Below, piece by piece: positions 26,396 to 38,948 of a stretch of 64,000 nt of DNA (positions within the stretch are counted from its first letter, which is position 1; every line of letters begins with the position of its first letter). Source of the stretch: Sipunculus nudus (taxonomy: Eukaryota > Annelida > Sipuncula > Golfingiida > Sipunculidae). The DNA lies in assembly GCA_026874595.1 (NCBI GenBank), contig CM049310.1, positions 54,935,058-54,999,057 on the forward strand. The letters run 5' to 3'. A model generated the notes under the pieces. The model had not been told where the DNA came from. It made no database searches and saw only the letters and a program-made list of their open reading frames with translations. The position numbers and the translations under genes were made by a program.

Positions 26396-29300
26396 CTACA
26401 AATGGGGGCAAATCACTATCGGTTATGTTATTTGTATGGAAAAGGACTGGCCGAATACTTGAGTGAGAGCTGGGGGGGGGGGGGGGGAGAGAAGAATGGT
26501 GCCAAGAATGTCCTATCAACCAAATGCAGGGGGGGGGGGGGTGCCAAGAATGTCCTATCAACCAAATGTGGCTGGCTTCACGGATAATTTCTAAATGCCT
26601 GCCTTCACTCAGCTTCCAGAACATTTTTGAACTGTAAAATCAAAGGTTATGTTGTTATTTGTATGAAACAGGACAGACCAAATACTTGAGTGAGAACTTA
26701 GGGGGGGGGGGGGGATGGTGCCAAGAATGTCCTATCAATCAAATGTGGCTGGCTTCACGGATAATATCCATGTGCCTGCCTTCACTCAACCTCCAGAACA
26801 TGTTTAGACCAAAAAATCAAAGGTTATGTTGTTATTTGTATGAAACAGGACAGACCAAATACTTGAGTGAGAACTTAGGGGGGGGGGGAGGGGATGGTGC
26901 CAAGAATGTCCTATCAATCAAATGTGGCTGGCTTCACGGATAATATCCATGTGCCTGCCTTCACTCAACCTCCAGAACATGTTTGGACCAAAAACTCAAA
27001 GGTCATGTTGTTATTTGTATGAAACAGGACAGACCAAATACTTGAGTGAGAACTTAGGGGGGATGGTGCCAAGAATGTCCTATCAATCAAATGTGGCTGG
27101 CTTCACGGATAATATCCATGTGCCTGCCTTCACTCAACCTCCAGAACATGTTTGGACCAAAATATCAAAGGTTATGTTGTTATTTGTATGAAACAGGACA
27201 GACCAAATACTTGAGTGAGAACTTAGGGGGGGGGGGATGGTGCCAAGAATGTCCTATTAATCAAATGTGGCTGGCTTCACGGATAATATCCATGTGCCTG
27301 CCTTAACTCAACCTCCAGAACATGTTTGGACCAAAAAATCAAAGGTTATGTTGTTATTTGTATGAAACAGGACAGACCAAATACTTGAGTGCGAACTTAG
27401 TGGGGGGGGGGGGGGGAGGGGATGGTGCCAAGAATGTCCTATCAATCAAATGTGGCTGGCTTCACGGATAATATCCATGTGCCTGCCTTCACTCAACCTC
27501 CAGAACATGTTTGGACCAAAAAATCAAAGGTTATGTTGTTATTTGTATGAAACAGGACAGACCAAATAATTGAGTGAGAACTTAGGGGGGGGGGGATGGT
27601 GCCAAGAATGTCCTATCAATCAAATGTTGCTGGCTTCACGGATAATATCCACGTGCCTGCCTTCACCCAAACTCCAGAACATGTTTGGACCAAAAAATCA
27701 AAGGTTATGTTGTTAATCGATGAAACAGGACAGACCAAATACTTTAGTGCGAACTTAGGGGGGGGAGGGTTGATGGTGCCAAGAATGTCCTATCAATCAA
27801 ATGTGGCTGGCTTCACGGATAATATCCATGTGCCTGCCTTCACTCAACCTCCAGAACATGTTTGGACCAAAAAATCAAAGGTTATGTTGTTATTTGTATG
27901 AAACAGGACAGACCAAATACTTTAGTGAGAACTTAGGGGGGGGGAGGATTGATGGTGCCAAGAATGTCCTATCAATCAAATGTGGCTGGCTTTACGGATA
28001 ATATCCATGTGTCTGCCTTCACTCAACCTCCAGAACATGTTTGGACCAAAAAATCAAAGGTTATGTTGTTATTTGTATGAAACAGGACAGACCAAATACT
28101 TGAGTGCGAACTTAGTGGGGGGGGGGGGGGGGGAGGGGATGGTGCCAAGAATGTCCTATCAATCAAATGTGGCTGGCTTCACGGATAATATCCATGTGCC
28201 TGCCTTCACTCAACCTCCAGAACATGTTTGGACCAAAAACTCAAAGGTCATGTTGTTATTTGTATGAAACAGGACAGACCAAATACTTGAGTGAGAACTT
28301 AGGGGGGATGGTGCCAAGAATGTCCTATCAATCAAATGTGGCTGGCTTCATGGATAATATTCATGTGCCTGCCTTCACTCAACCTCCAGAACATGTTTGG
28401 ACCAAAAAATCAAAGGTTATGTTGTTATTTGTATGAAACAGGACAGACCAAATACTTGAGTGAGAACTTAGGGGGGGGGGGGAGGGGATGGTGCCAAGAA
28501 TGTCCTATCAATCAAATGTGGCTGGCTTCACGGATAATATCCATGTGCCTGCCTTCACTCAACCTCCAGAACATGTTTGGACCAAAAAATCAAAGGTTAT
28601 GTTGTTATTTGTATGAAACAGGACAGACCAAATACTTGAGTGAGAACTTAGGGGGGATGGTGCCAAGAATGTCCTATCAATCAAATGTGGCTGGCTTCAC
28701 GGATAATATCCATGTGCCTGCCTTCACTCAACCTCCAGAACATGTTTGGACCAAAATATCAAAGGTTATGTTGTTATTTGTATGAAACAGGACAGACCAA
28801 ATACTTGAGTGAGAACTTAGGGGGGGGGGGGGGGAGGGGATGGTGCCAAGAATGTCCTATTAATCAAATGTGGCTGGCTTCACGGATAATATCCATGTGC
28901 CTGCCTTCACTCAACCTCCAGAACATGTTTGGACCAAAAAATCAAAGGTTATGTTGTTATTTGTATGAAACAGGACAGACCAAATACTTGAGTGCGAACT
29001 TAGTGGGGGGGGGGGGGGGGGAGGGGATGGTGCCAAGAATGTCCTATCAATCAAATGTGGCTGGCTTCACGGATAATATCCATGTGCCTGCCTTCACTCA
29101 ACCTCCAGAACATGTTTGGACCAAAATATCAAAGGTTATGTTGTTATTTGTATGAAACAGGACAGACCAAATACTTGAGTGAGAACTTAGGGGGGATGGT
29201 GCCAAGAATGTCCTATTAATCAAATGTGGCTGGCTTCACGGATAATATCCATGTGCCTGCCTTCACTCAACCTCCAGAACATGTTTGGACCAAAAAATCA

Positions 29301-31386
29301 AAGGTTATGTTGTTATTTGTATGAAACAGGACAGACCAAATACTTGAGTGCGAACTTAGTGGGGGGGGGGGGGGGGGGGAGGGGATGGTGCCAAGAATGT
29401 CCTATCAATCAAATGTGGCTGGCTTCACGGATAATATCCATGTGCCTGCCTTCACTCAACCTCCAGAACATGTTTGGACCAAAAAATCAAAGGTCATGTT
29501 GTTATTTGTATGAAACAGGACAGACCAAATACTTGAGTGAGAACTTAGGGGGGGGGATGGTGCCAAGAATGTCCTATCAATCAAATGTTGCTGGCTTCAC
29601 GGATAATATCCACGTGCCTGCCTTCACCCAAACTCCAGAACATGTTTGGACCAAAAAATCAAAAGTTATGTTGTTATTTGTATGAAACAGGACAGACCAA
29701 ATACTTGAGTGCGAACTTAGGGGGGGAGGGTTGATGGTGCCAAGAATGTCCTATCAATCAAATGTGGCTGGCTTCACGGATAATATCCATGTGCCTGCCT
29801 TCACTCAACCTCCAGAACATGTTTGGACCAAAAAATCAAAGGTTATGTTGTTATTTGTATGAAACAGGACAGACCAAATACTTTAGTGAGAACTTAGGGG
29901 GGGGAGGGTTGATGGTGCCAAGAATGTCCTATCAATCAAATGTGGCTGGCTTTACGGATAATATCCATGTGTCTGCCTTCACTCAACCTCCAGAACATGT
30001 TTGGACTAAAAAATCAAAGGTTATGTTGTTATTTGTATGAAACAGGACAGACCAAATACTTGAGTGAGAACTTAGGGGGGGGGGGGAGGGGATGGTGCCA
30101 AGAATGTCCTATCAATCAAATGTGGCTGGCTTCACGGATAATATCCATGTGCCTGCCTTCACTCAACCTCCAGAACATGTTTGGACCAAAAAATCAAAGG
30201 TTATGTTGTTATTTGTATGAAACAGGACAGACCAAATACTTGAGTGAGAACTTAGGGGGGGGGGGGGGGAGGGGATGGTGCCAAGATTGTCCTATCAATC
30301 AAATGTGGCTGGCTTCACGGATAATATCCATGTGCCTGCCTTCACTCAACCTCCAGAACATGTTTGGACCAAAAAATCAAAGGTTATGTTGTTATTTGTA
30401 TGAAACAGGACAGACCAAATAATTGAGTGCGAACTAAGGGGGGGGGGGGAGGGTTGATGGTGCCAAGAATGTCCTATCAATCAAATGTGGCTGGCTTCAC
30501 GGATAATATCCATGTGCCTGCCCTCACTCAACCTCCAGAACATGTTTGGACCAAAAAATCAAAGGTTATGTTGTTATTTGTATGAAACAGGACAGACCAA
30601 ATACTTGAGTGAGAACTTAGGGGGGGAGGGGGGGATGGTGCCAAGATTGTCCTATCAATCAAATGTGGCTGGCTTCACGGATAATATCCATGTGCCTGCC
30701 TTCACTCAACCTCCAGAACATGTTTGGACCAAAAAATCAAAGGTTATGTTGTTATTTGTATGAAACAGGACAGACCAAATACTTGAGTGAGAACTTAGGG
30801 GGGGGAGGGGATGGTGCCAAGAATGTCCTATCAATCAAATGTGGCTGGCTTCACGGATAATATCCATGTGCCTGCCTGCACTCAACCTCCAGAACATGTT
30901 TGGACCAAAAAATCAAAGGTTATGTTGTTATTTGTATGAAACAGGACAGACCAAACACTTGAGTGAGAACTTAGGGGGGGGATGGTGCCAAGAATGTCCT
31001 ATCAATCAAATTTGGCTGGCTTCACGGATAATATCCATGTGCCTGCCTTCACTCAACCTCCAGAACATGTTTAGACCAAAAAATCAAAGGTTATGTTGTT
31101 ATTTGTATGAAACAGGACAGACCAAATACTTGAATGAGAACTTAGGGGGGAGGGGGTGTTGCCAAGAACGCCTATCAATCAAATGTGGCTGGCTTCATGG
31201 ATAATATCCATGTGCCTGCCTTCACTCAACCACCAGAACAAAGGTTTTGTTGTTATTTGTATGAAACAGGACATACCAAATACTTATGTGAGAACTCTAG
31301 GGGGGTCATAGTGCTAAGAATATCCTATCAACAAAGGAGAGACCTAATACTTGTATATGTGATTGAGGTAGGGGGGGGGGGGGGGT
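26396..31386. repeat. satellite array, monomers about 169-191 bp, each with a poly-G tract
   Basis: About 27 near-identical head-to-tail monomers. Starts of the block ggtgccaagaatgt include 26,717; 26,896; 27,065; 27,239; 27,424; 27,598; 27,774; 27,953; 28,140; 28,311; 28,490; 28,658; 28,839; 29,026; 29,197; 29,388; 29,560; 29,737; 29,916; 30,095; 30,278; 30,459; 30,638; 30,813 and 30,984. Spacing ranges from about 168 to 191 bp, almost entirely because the G tract before 'atggtgcc' varies from about 6 to 19. Terminal monomers (before 26,700 and after 31,140) are degenerate, as expected for an array homogenised by unequal exchange. The MWLASRIISMCLPSLNLQNM ORFs are read-through of monomers, not genes. 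Confidence 0.95.
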
Positions 31387-31739
31387 AAAAGGTGGACAGC
31401 TTAACAGGCAATCTCTGTCAGCTCACTTATGCTAAATCTCTAGCATATTATAAACAACTGAATATGATATGTTTTTTCTATAACTTCCCATGTTTGGTCA
31501 CTTTCTGGACTTGATTCATATGTCGATGTTCATATAAAAAGTTTAATCTGGGGCTCAACATATATATAGACATCCACATATACATATGTACATTCAAATC
31601 ATTTGTGAATATACATGTCGAGGCCCAGGTGAGAATCTGGCCCAAATCTGGATCAAAACTCTAACCTGGGCAAGAGCAGTTCAAAATTTGGCCAGCCAAA
31701 TTTAAAGTTTGATCTTGGCCAGTCCGGGTTACAATGCTG

Positions 31740-32010
31740 TGGTGACTACTATATTAATATCTATAAACACAAATGTACATAGATATATACACATAAACAC
31801 ACACCCATATATATATACATGCATTATCATGCATAAATATATACAGATATACATATATAAAGCTCTATATATGTGCATAAATATGTATATATATAAATAT
31901 ACATACATACATACACATATACATACAAATACATACATGAATATATATACACATATATATATATATACATATACATACATATACACACATATATACATAC
32001 CTACATTATA
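31740..32010. repeat. TACA/TATA low-complexity tract
   Basis: Degenerate (ATAC)n/(ATAT)n. The 117-codon Tyr/Ile/His ORF is an artefact of it. Confidence 0.95.
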
Positions 32011-32657
32011 TATAAATATGTGTACTTGTTGCAGTCATTATGTAAAATCAGTCTATTTGTAATTTGACTGTAATTATCAGGCAATTTACAAATTTCCTGA
32101 TTAATTCAGGCCATTTATAAAATGACTGAAATGTTCAGGCATTTCACAAACTGAAAGAGAAGAGTTTATTTGACACATCGACTGAATCGATTTAGAATAG
32201 CCTGTTGTTTCACATGTTCTTGTAACAGCTTCATAAAAGATCAAAACAATCTAATGTTTCAGAAATAACTAATAACTAACCTAACAAAAGGGACCCATGG
32301 GTCACTGTGCTCAGCTGAAGTTGACTTTGAAGTCAAAAATCTAAAATAATATCAAATGGAGATAAGGTCTGAGAGGTAGTGGTTATATAAGCCTCGATGG
32401 ATGATATGATGAGAGATACTGTTGCAAATAAAATTTTGTAATCCGACCAAATGTTTCCTAATGTTGAAACTGAAGCACATGGGAAGTTTACACTATTACC
32501 ATTCTCATTGGCTTTTGGATAAGCTGTTGACAGTTCAGCAGTTTACACATTTATTCAGTTAATCCTATTTCTCTATTAAACCATTTTTTCTCAATTTTAT
32601 AAGATATGAAGTTGCAATAAAGTTCCTAGTACACAGTTTGTAGGACTTGATAGAAGG

Positions 32658-32693
32658 TGTGGTGGTGGTGGTGGTGGGGGGGGGGGGGGGGGG
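32658..32693. repeat. (GTG)n followed by poly-G
   Basis: gtggtggtggtggtgg then about 18 G. Its complement makes poly-His/poly-Pro ORFs. Confidence 0.95.
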
Positions 32694-33164
32694 GATTGAT
32701 AATGATGGGAGTTACAACACCTCCATACATTATATATAATATATATCCTTTATTAAATGTATTTGATGCCGTTGCAATAAAACTGTTGTCCCCAGTGCTT
32801 AGGTGGAAAGACTCAGTGGCGGGTGGGGGTATAGGGGATAGTGAAATATACAACACCTTTGCATATACATACAGGATATGAAATTTAATTCAACAGCGCT
32901 TTCAGGAAAAAGTGGATTCATAATAATTTAAAACCAAGCAAATAAAGGCAGGAGAATAATGAATGTTTACATTAGATCCTCATTTTTTTACATCATTTTT
33001 TTTCAAGTTTATAAAGTTTAAATATAACATATATCTGAATATCTAATTTGATTCACAATTCTAAATTGCATCAGAATCTATAACTAATTTGGTCAGGTGA
33101 CCTCACTTTATACACACAGATGTATTAACTGTGTGTGTCTCTCAGGCACTTTATAAAATCGACT

Positions 33165-33305
33165 GTAACATATACATACAGATATAAACATACATTTACA
33201 TATATATTAACATACATATATGTATATATATATACATACATATATATCTATTCATATTCATACATACATATACTTACATACATACATATATACCCATATA
33301 CCCAT

Positions 33306-33358
<53 letters not shown>

Positions 33359-33571
33359 AATGTTTATATATACACACAAATATATATATATATATACATA
33401 TATACATACAAATGCACACATGGACTGGCATACACACATTTATATACAAACATATTTATATACATATAATCATATATACACATACATACATATATACACA
33501 TATATACATACTTATATATCATATATATACATGCATATATATTTTTTATATTTATACACATACCGTCACAA

Positions 33572-33604
<33 letters not shown>
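33165..33604. repeat. TACA/TATA low-complexity tract with (TA)n cores
   Basis: Pure TA at 33,300-33,354 and 33,579-33,603 within degenerate ATAC repeats. Five overlapping Tyr-Ile ORFs here are not genes. Confidence 0.96.
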
Positions 33605-33605
<1 letters not shown>

Positions 33606-33759
33606 CTCTGGAGAAAAACAACACTGTTAATTCACAACAGTCTGTTTCACGGGGTGCGACCCGATCATCAGGTGAATGTGGTTAGAGTCTGATGATCGGG
33701 TCGCACCCCGTGAAACAGACTGTTGTGAATTAACAGTGTTGTTTTTCTCCAGAGTTATA
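33601..33759. repeat. perfect 70-bp inverted repeat with a 19-nt loop
   Basis: Arms 33,601-33,670 and 33,690-33,759 are exact reverse complements; the loop is ggtgaatgtggttagagtc. The left arm borders a (TA)n run, and the right arm continues into taccgctctggcc, followed by another (TA)n array at 33,820. Arm sequence includes gtctgtttcacggggtgcga. It could be a fold-back transposon end, a tail-to-tail pair of retroelement termini, or a sequencing or assembly fold-back. Confidence 0.95.
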
Positions 33760-33816
33760 CCGCTCTGGCCTAGTCTGTAGGCCATAGAGCACTTTAAATC
33801 GGAGGGTAACACTACC

Positions 33817-33819
<3 letters not shown>

Positions 33820-33893
<74 letters not shown>

Positions 33894-33902
33894 TATATAT
33901 AT
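33820..33902. repeat. (TA)n array
   Basis: About 40 TA units just right of the 70-bp inverted repeat. Confidence 0.98.
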
Positions 33903-34412
33903 GAGTGCACTGTTAAATATGTATATTTATAAAAATATATATATATATACACACACATACGTACCATAACCCATGGAGACCTGGTAATGGACTTGTCTGG
34001 GCTAGCAGGCCTGGGACAGGCACTTGAGAAGCTGGGACAGGTCATCTTAGGGTCACATACCGATCTCCCTGTGGCACGCTGGTGTCTGGTTTACTGGATT
34101 GTATGTTTATAATATACTATAAATGTAGTTTCAGCAAATTTTCCCTGCTGACTAAGCCTGCACAGGTACAAAGAATGGATGTGTCATTTCATCTAAGTTA
34201 AATAAAGTAAGATTGTTAGTAATCTATATTTTTGTGTCTAATCAAAAAACTATGCTCATCCCTTGTTTATTTGGACCAACACAGGAGCAAGGAGCAAGAC
34301 ATTCCCAAAACTCACTAATTTCAGTTAAATTCTCTTAAGAGCTACATGCTTCAATTATACTGATTACATCAACAAACAGCATTTGATTAAGAAGACAAAT
34401 CTACATACTTAC

Positions 34413-34586
34413 CTTAGTTTTGACAGTATCTTGTGGCTTGACAGTGAGCTGTGGTACTGCAGTACTTGTGAACTGGACTGAACTGATACAGATACCAGAA
34501 CGGTAAAATTGGCGGGAAGATATATCAAATGTCCAGGATGCGGTAGAGCCTTCTGGTGGTGATTTCCAAAAATAAATGTCTGCTGG
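34413..34586 (-). CDS. internal coding exon, gene unrecognised
   Basis: A 174-nt, phase 0-0 exon (58 codons). Donor AACTAAG|gtaagtatg is near-perfect, and the acceptor is attcgcgtag after TA-rich intron. The translation runs from [20 protein letters not shown] to the end segment [15 protein letters not shown], with [17 protein letters not shown] between. The EGS..SW.F pattern is faintly like a beta-sandwich domain, but I would not assign one. It lies on the same strand as the exons at 24.6-26.4 kb and may belong to the same gene. Its phase-0 end does not match the phase-1 start at 26,395, so at least one exon is missing or these are two genes. A (TA)n array lies about 15 bp upstream of the acceptor. 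Confidence 0.55.
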
Positions 34587-34599
34587 CTACGCGAATATG

Positions 34600-34645
<46 letters not shown>

Positions 34646-34759
34646 TATATATATATATATATGTTTATATATATATGTATATATATAATTTATATAATAT
34701 ATATATATATTATATATGTATATATATATAATATATATAATATATATATATATTATATG

Positions 34760-34825
<66 letters not shown>
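34600..34825. repeat. long interrupted (TA)n array in an intron
   Basis: About 225 bp of TA with TTTATA and TGTATA interruptions, beginning about 15 bp upstream of the acceptor of the 34.4-kb exon. Confidence 0.97.
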
Positions 34826-34827
<2 letters not shown>

Positions 34828-35224
34828 GTATTGTTATAAATATTTTCTTCAGCTATCTGCATGTGAAAAATCAATCCTCATTAGGTTTTTCTTTGTCTAT
34901 AGTCTCCTATATTGGAATACCCCAAGATATACTGTGGTTTTGTGGAGTTAAAATAGTATTTAGGTTTACTACCCTAGGGTTAAACCTCAACAAATATATA
35001 TTTGTAACAGAACCGTGGAGTATTTTATAACAAAACACATAACAATATGTAACATCTCAATATGAATATCTTTTTTGTTAATAAAAATTGAATTGTATTA
35101 ATTTGATTTAAACGGTTCACTCATGTAGCAACCCAATGTTAATTTTACTAAACATACATCTGATGATTACAATGATCGAACATATTATTGCCATGGAATA
35201 TATATAATCTCTGTTGAAGCGACT

Positions 35225-35372
35225 GGAAAGGGTTTTCAAAAAGGTTTTCAATAATACAGAAAACCTTATCTTGTGCCCTTCTTCTAAAAAGGTTTTCATT
35301 AAAACTGAAAACCCTTTCTTTGATAAAAACCCTTAGGAAACCTTTGGAAAACCCTTATTTTTAACAGTGTAA
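35225..35372. repeat. second AAGGTTTT/AAAACCTT patch ending in aacagtgtaa
   Basis: Alternating aaggttttc and gaaaaccct motifs, ending tttttaacagtgtaa. That end is the inverse of the tacactgtta that opens the 22.9-kb patch. Together they look like opposite ends of one inverted-repeat family. Confidence 0.7.
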
Positions 35373-35729
35373 TACCAAAGAGGGTGAGTTTCTTCATATT
35401 ATATATACCATGCAGAATGGAAGCGCACCGTAACTAGGTCTATTGAGTTGTCACTATAAATTGACTACACTAAGTTACACTGCATACAAAAGGTTTTAAA
35501 TATAATTTGTCAGAATATCAAGAACAATGAAAGGATAAATTAATTTTAACCAGAGGTGAAACTAAAATGTGACACTCTTCACTTATTTTGTATGTGATTA
35601 ATACTATATATATATATATATATATACATGTATTGAATCAATCACATATAACTGCATTTGAAGACTGCATTTTGCCAAATTCATTTGACGTCTATATATT
35701 TTTAAAAAATTATAATTACCGTTTGGTTC

Positions 35730-36080
35730 ATGTGTAAATATGAAAAATCTTATATGAAAACTCAGAAATTAAACTTAAGCGCATAATTCTAATTATGATT
35801 TATTTCATTTCCAATTTATAAATATTATTCTCTGAATTTCAGGGAGGGATCATTACATAGATCATCCTACATTGCAAATAGTAGGGGGGTATATATACCC
35901 CCAACCCCTTATATTGACGCCCCTGAAGGATACAAAGGATTCTATATGGTTGGCCCAGCTGGGCCGGCCAAGAAATCTGGGCCAAGACATGTTTATATAC
36001 AAAGTTGTTCCAAATTTGATTATCCTCCCACGCCTGCGGCTTCCCCCCCCCCCCCCCCCCCCCCCTCTTGAAGACAAATT
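35730..36080. mobile_element. related element(s) with ATTGACGCC ends
   Basis: 35,790-35,936 matches the interior and right end of the 48.6-kb element (atttccaatttataaatatt, then atattgacgcccctg). A second terminus in the same orientation, aaattgacgccactgc, follows a run of about 24 C at 36,042-36,065. This looks like two nested or adjacent copies. The 176-codon minus ORF across this zone is poly-Gly read from the C run and repeat sequence. Confidence 0.55.
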
Positions 36081-36159
36081 GACGCCACTGCAGAGAAATG
36101 CCACCCTCATTGTAAAATGAAGATAAAGGAAATGTCGGCTGAGGATCACCCCCTGAGGC

Positions 36160-37160
36160 CAAATGGTCTCACTTATCACTTCTCGGAGGTCGTGGGAGGA
36201 CTTGGCAGGACGTGGCCTTTCTCGTAGGACACCGTGCTTGAGAAGATGTGAATAAACGTGCATAGAAGATCGTGAGTGGTCTTTGCACATGCATTCTCTT
36301 TGAAATGCACAAAGAGAAGGGACAGAAGCTGACTCCTGGTTTAGAGACGTGAACCCCTTGGCACCCTGGATGGAATTGATTTTGGGTGTCAAACCCTAGG
36401 AGTGGGACCACCCAAAATCCTCTTGTTACTCCAGAATGTGGCCCGTTGCCGTAGGATGCCGTATAGATTGTGGTTGTTCCGAAGCAGTACCGTACGTGAA
36501 CGTGGATATCCCTGAGAGTACTGTGGCTAGAACGTGTCCAGAAATGGACTGGTCCTGAAGCTGGAGAACTTGGTAATAACCGTAGTAAACGTTTTAGGGG
36601 TACCGTATATATATGAACGTGAAATAACGTGAAACGAATGTCCCGCGAACGTTACGAAAAAGCATGCAGTGTACAATATCATAATGTGATCATTCTCGAC
36701 AATGCTGCGTTCTCTCTTGCAGTGAATGAACCTTGAAATAACTCAGATACCGAGGGGAGACCTATAGGTAACTGGTTATAATTATTAACTAGGCCCTGTC
36801 CATTCGTCTATGGTATGTTGCCAAGTCCAGTCACCAAAGGAACTGCAACAGTCATGCGAACCCGCTTATATCACTGTCTCTCGAGATAGACGCAGCTCCC
36901 TATATAACATCCGCTGCACCATAACCTCTTAATTCACGTGACCAGTCTCCCGAGAGCTTGCATGGTCACATGGCTTCGCAACATGTCTTCCCAAATTAAC
37001 CTCCTATTAATATTTTCATTCACTGTAAAACTATATCATATTACCCGTTTTTCCGAGATAATTCGTCCGGGTTCGTTCGGGACGAAATTTCAGTACACTG
37101 AGCTTGATACATTGGCGTAGTCTTCTATAGGTGACGCTGCGATAAACCCTTTCGAGATGG
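36160..37160. other. CpG-containing block with repeated ACGTG motifs
   Basis: More CpG-rich than its surroundings, with eight ACGTG pentamers on the plus strand between 36,210 and 36,631. Could be promoter-like or an old repeat. No exon accepted here. Confidence 0.35.
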
Positions 37161-37803
37161 CCCAAATAATGTCAAATTACCTAAAACAAAGGAGTTGCGT
37201 GACAATGATTTAGTGCCAGCTTCAGTCGTATAATATAGATCTCATATAATATGAACGGACCGCATAGACCTGCAGTTACCTCTGGTTGAGAGCTATCTTG
37301 ACGCCCATTAGGGGCTAATGTCATAGCCTGTCGTGTTATGTGAATCCTGCACGCATCGGTCTATTTAGGAGATTATTATATATTACTCTTTCGAACGGTA
37401 TAGTTCATGCCCACTACATATATATATTTCTGTGTACATGCATGTTTACATGTACTGTCGCCATTTTTTTTTAGCTCGAGGGGCCGTATTGGGTTAAAAA
37501 TATAAAGAACTTAATCTGCACTTAAATGACCCCCACATGTGTATGCGTGTATACATGTTCTTTGTATACCCGTGGAACTGTTTATCCTTATCTGTATATT
37601 TTATCTGAAACAACATAGACCCACTGAAAGAGTGATTTCATTCATACAAAAAAAGTATGTAATCATCAATATTTACAGCAATTGATATCGCTTTCGCTGT
37701 ACGCGAACGTCCAGGTTACATATTGTCTATTTTATAGTTTTTCAAAGATTGGTATATAATAAGACATATATACTACAGGGATAGAGAGTGAGCATGAAAG
37801 AAC

Positions 37804-37808
<5 letters not shown>

Positions 37809-37880
<72 letters not shown>
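37809..37880. repeat. (TA)n array
   Basis: About 36 units, nearly pure. Confidence 0.98.
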
Positions 37881-37888
<8 letters not shown>

Positions 37889-38394
37889 ATAATATATATA
37901 TGTAATCCAAAGTGACTTTAACAAGGTAGGGATTCCAGGAATACGAGGGAAAGCGTCTGTGACGCTCGAATCACTTTTGGTCTATTGGGATACAAGCGTC
38001 TGATGGGACGCGCGAATCCCTGCATGGCTAATAGGACGGAGAGGAACAAAGTTTTCCCTTGCCGCAGTCACTCCATGGCCACCGACGACTGCCTCAAACA
38101 AAGCAGTCAGTTTTGTGAACACTGCGCTGACATCCGATCCATATATATCACGATTAACGAATAATTATATAATGACACGGTTTCTGTTGTAAGATAATGA
38201 ATTTACAATGACATAAAATAAAAAAAGAATCAAGTTTAAACATGCAATAATTCAAATTTATAACAGATCATTACCCCTTGGACGCTCCAAAATCAGACTA
38301 TCCCACATTTTGGTATGACATTTTCGGGACTCAAATTTCTTCCTATTAAAAGCCCTGCTAAATGTATAATGAGATATATATGCTGTGTGTGTTA

Positions 38395-38428
<34 letters not shown>

Positions 38429-38948
38429 TAGCATTGATAATATAAAATCAAAGCCATACACATGCATGAGAAAATGTATATTTGGCTATGGGTAGTTGGC
38501 AGGAATGTCGCATAAATATGCCATTGACTGGATAAGGAAAAGATCAAACAACCTCTTGAATGTAAGCCTGAGTGAGAGCGTGCATGCAAGTTATAGCATT
38601 ATAAGACCTGAACGTGCACAATAATATGTAGATATAGGCTGGTGTCGTGTATAATAGATTCAGGTATTTGTATATAATGAAAAGCTTTTCATGTTCAACA
38701 TGAAGAATTTACTTTCTTTGTTTTGCCCGTGTTCTGTGGCTCATTTTCAAGACATCGAGTCCTGTATAGTTATGTCGATATATCAGTGAGCATATATATC
38801 CATTATATATTATAGACTGTATATATGCATGGTTAGGTTCTCATTTTTCCCAATATAATTTAAAAAATGTTAAATCTGCATTTAACAGTCCTTATATGGG
38901 GAAAACCGCAAATGCAAGAATATATATATTTGTCTATATTTGGCTTAC

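Noticed and set aside
26256-26624. 122-codon minus ORF overlapping the 26.35-kb exon
   Set aside because: Only the 26,348-26,395 part has splice and phase support; the upstream part is satellite and poly-Pro from the C-run.
28336-30422. 149-160-codon ORFs MWLASRIISMCLPSLNLQNM...
   Set aside because: They are read-through of consecutive satellite monomers; frame depends on the variable G-run length.
33135-33630. 156- and 136-codon Tyr/Ile/His ORFs
   Set aside because: Translation of TA/TACA low-complexity DNA.
35862-36392. 176-codon minus-strand ORF, the longest non-satellite, non-EXD3, non-TA frame
   Set aside because: Its C-terminal half is poly-Gly read from a C-run plus transposon sequence. 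The N-terminal half overlaps a competing frame and lacks a phase-compatible splice partner.
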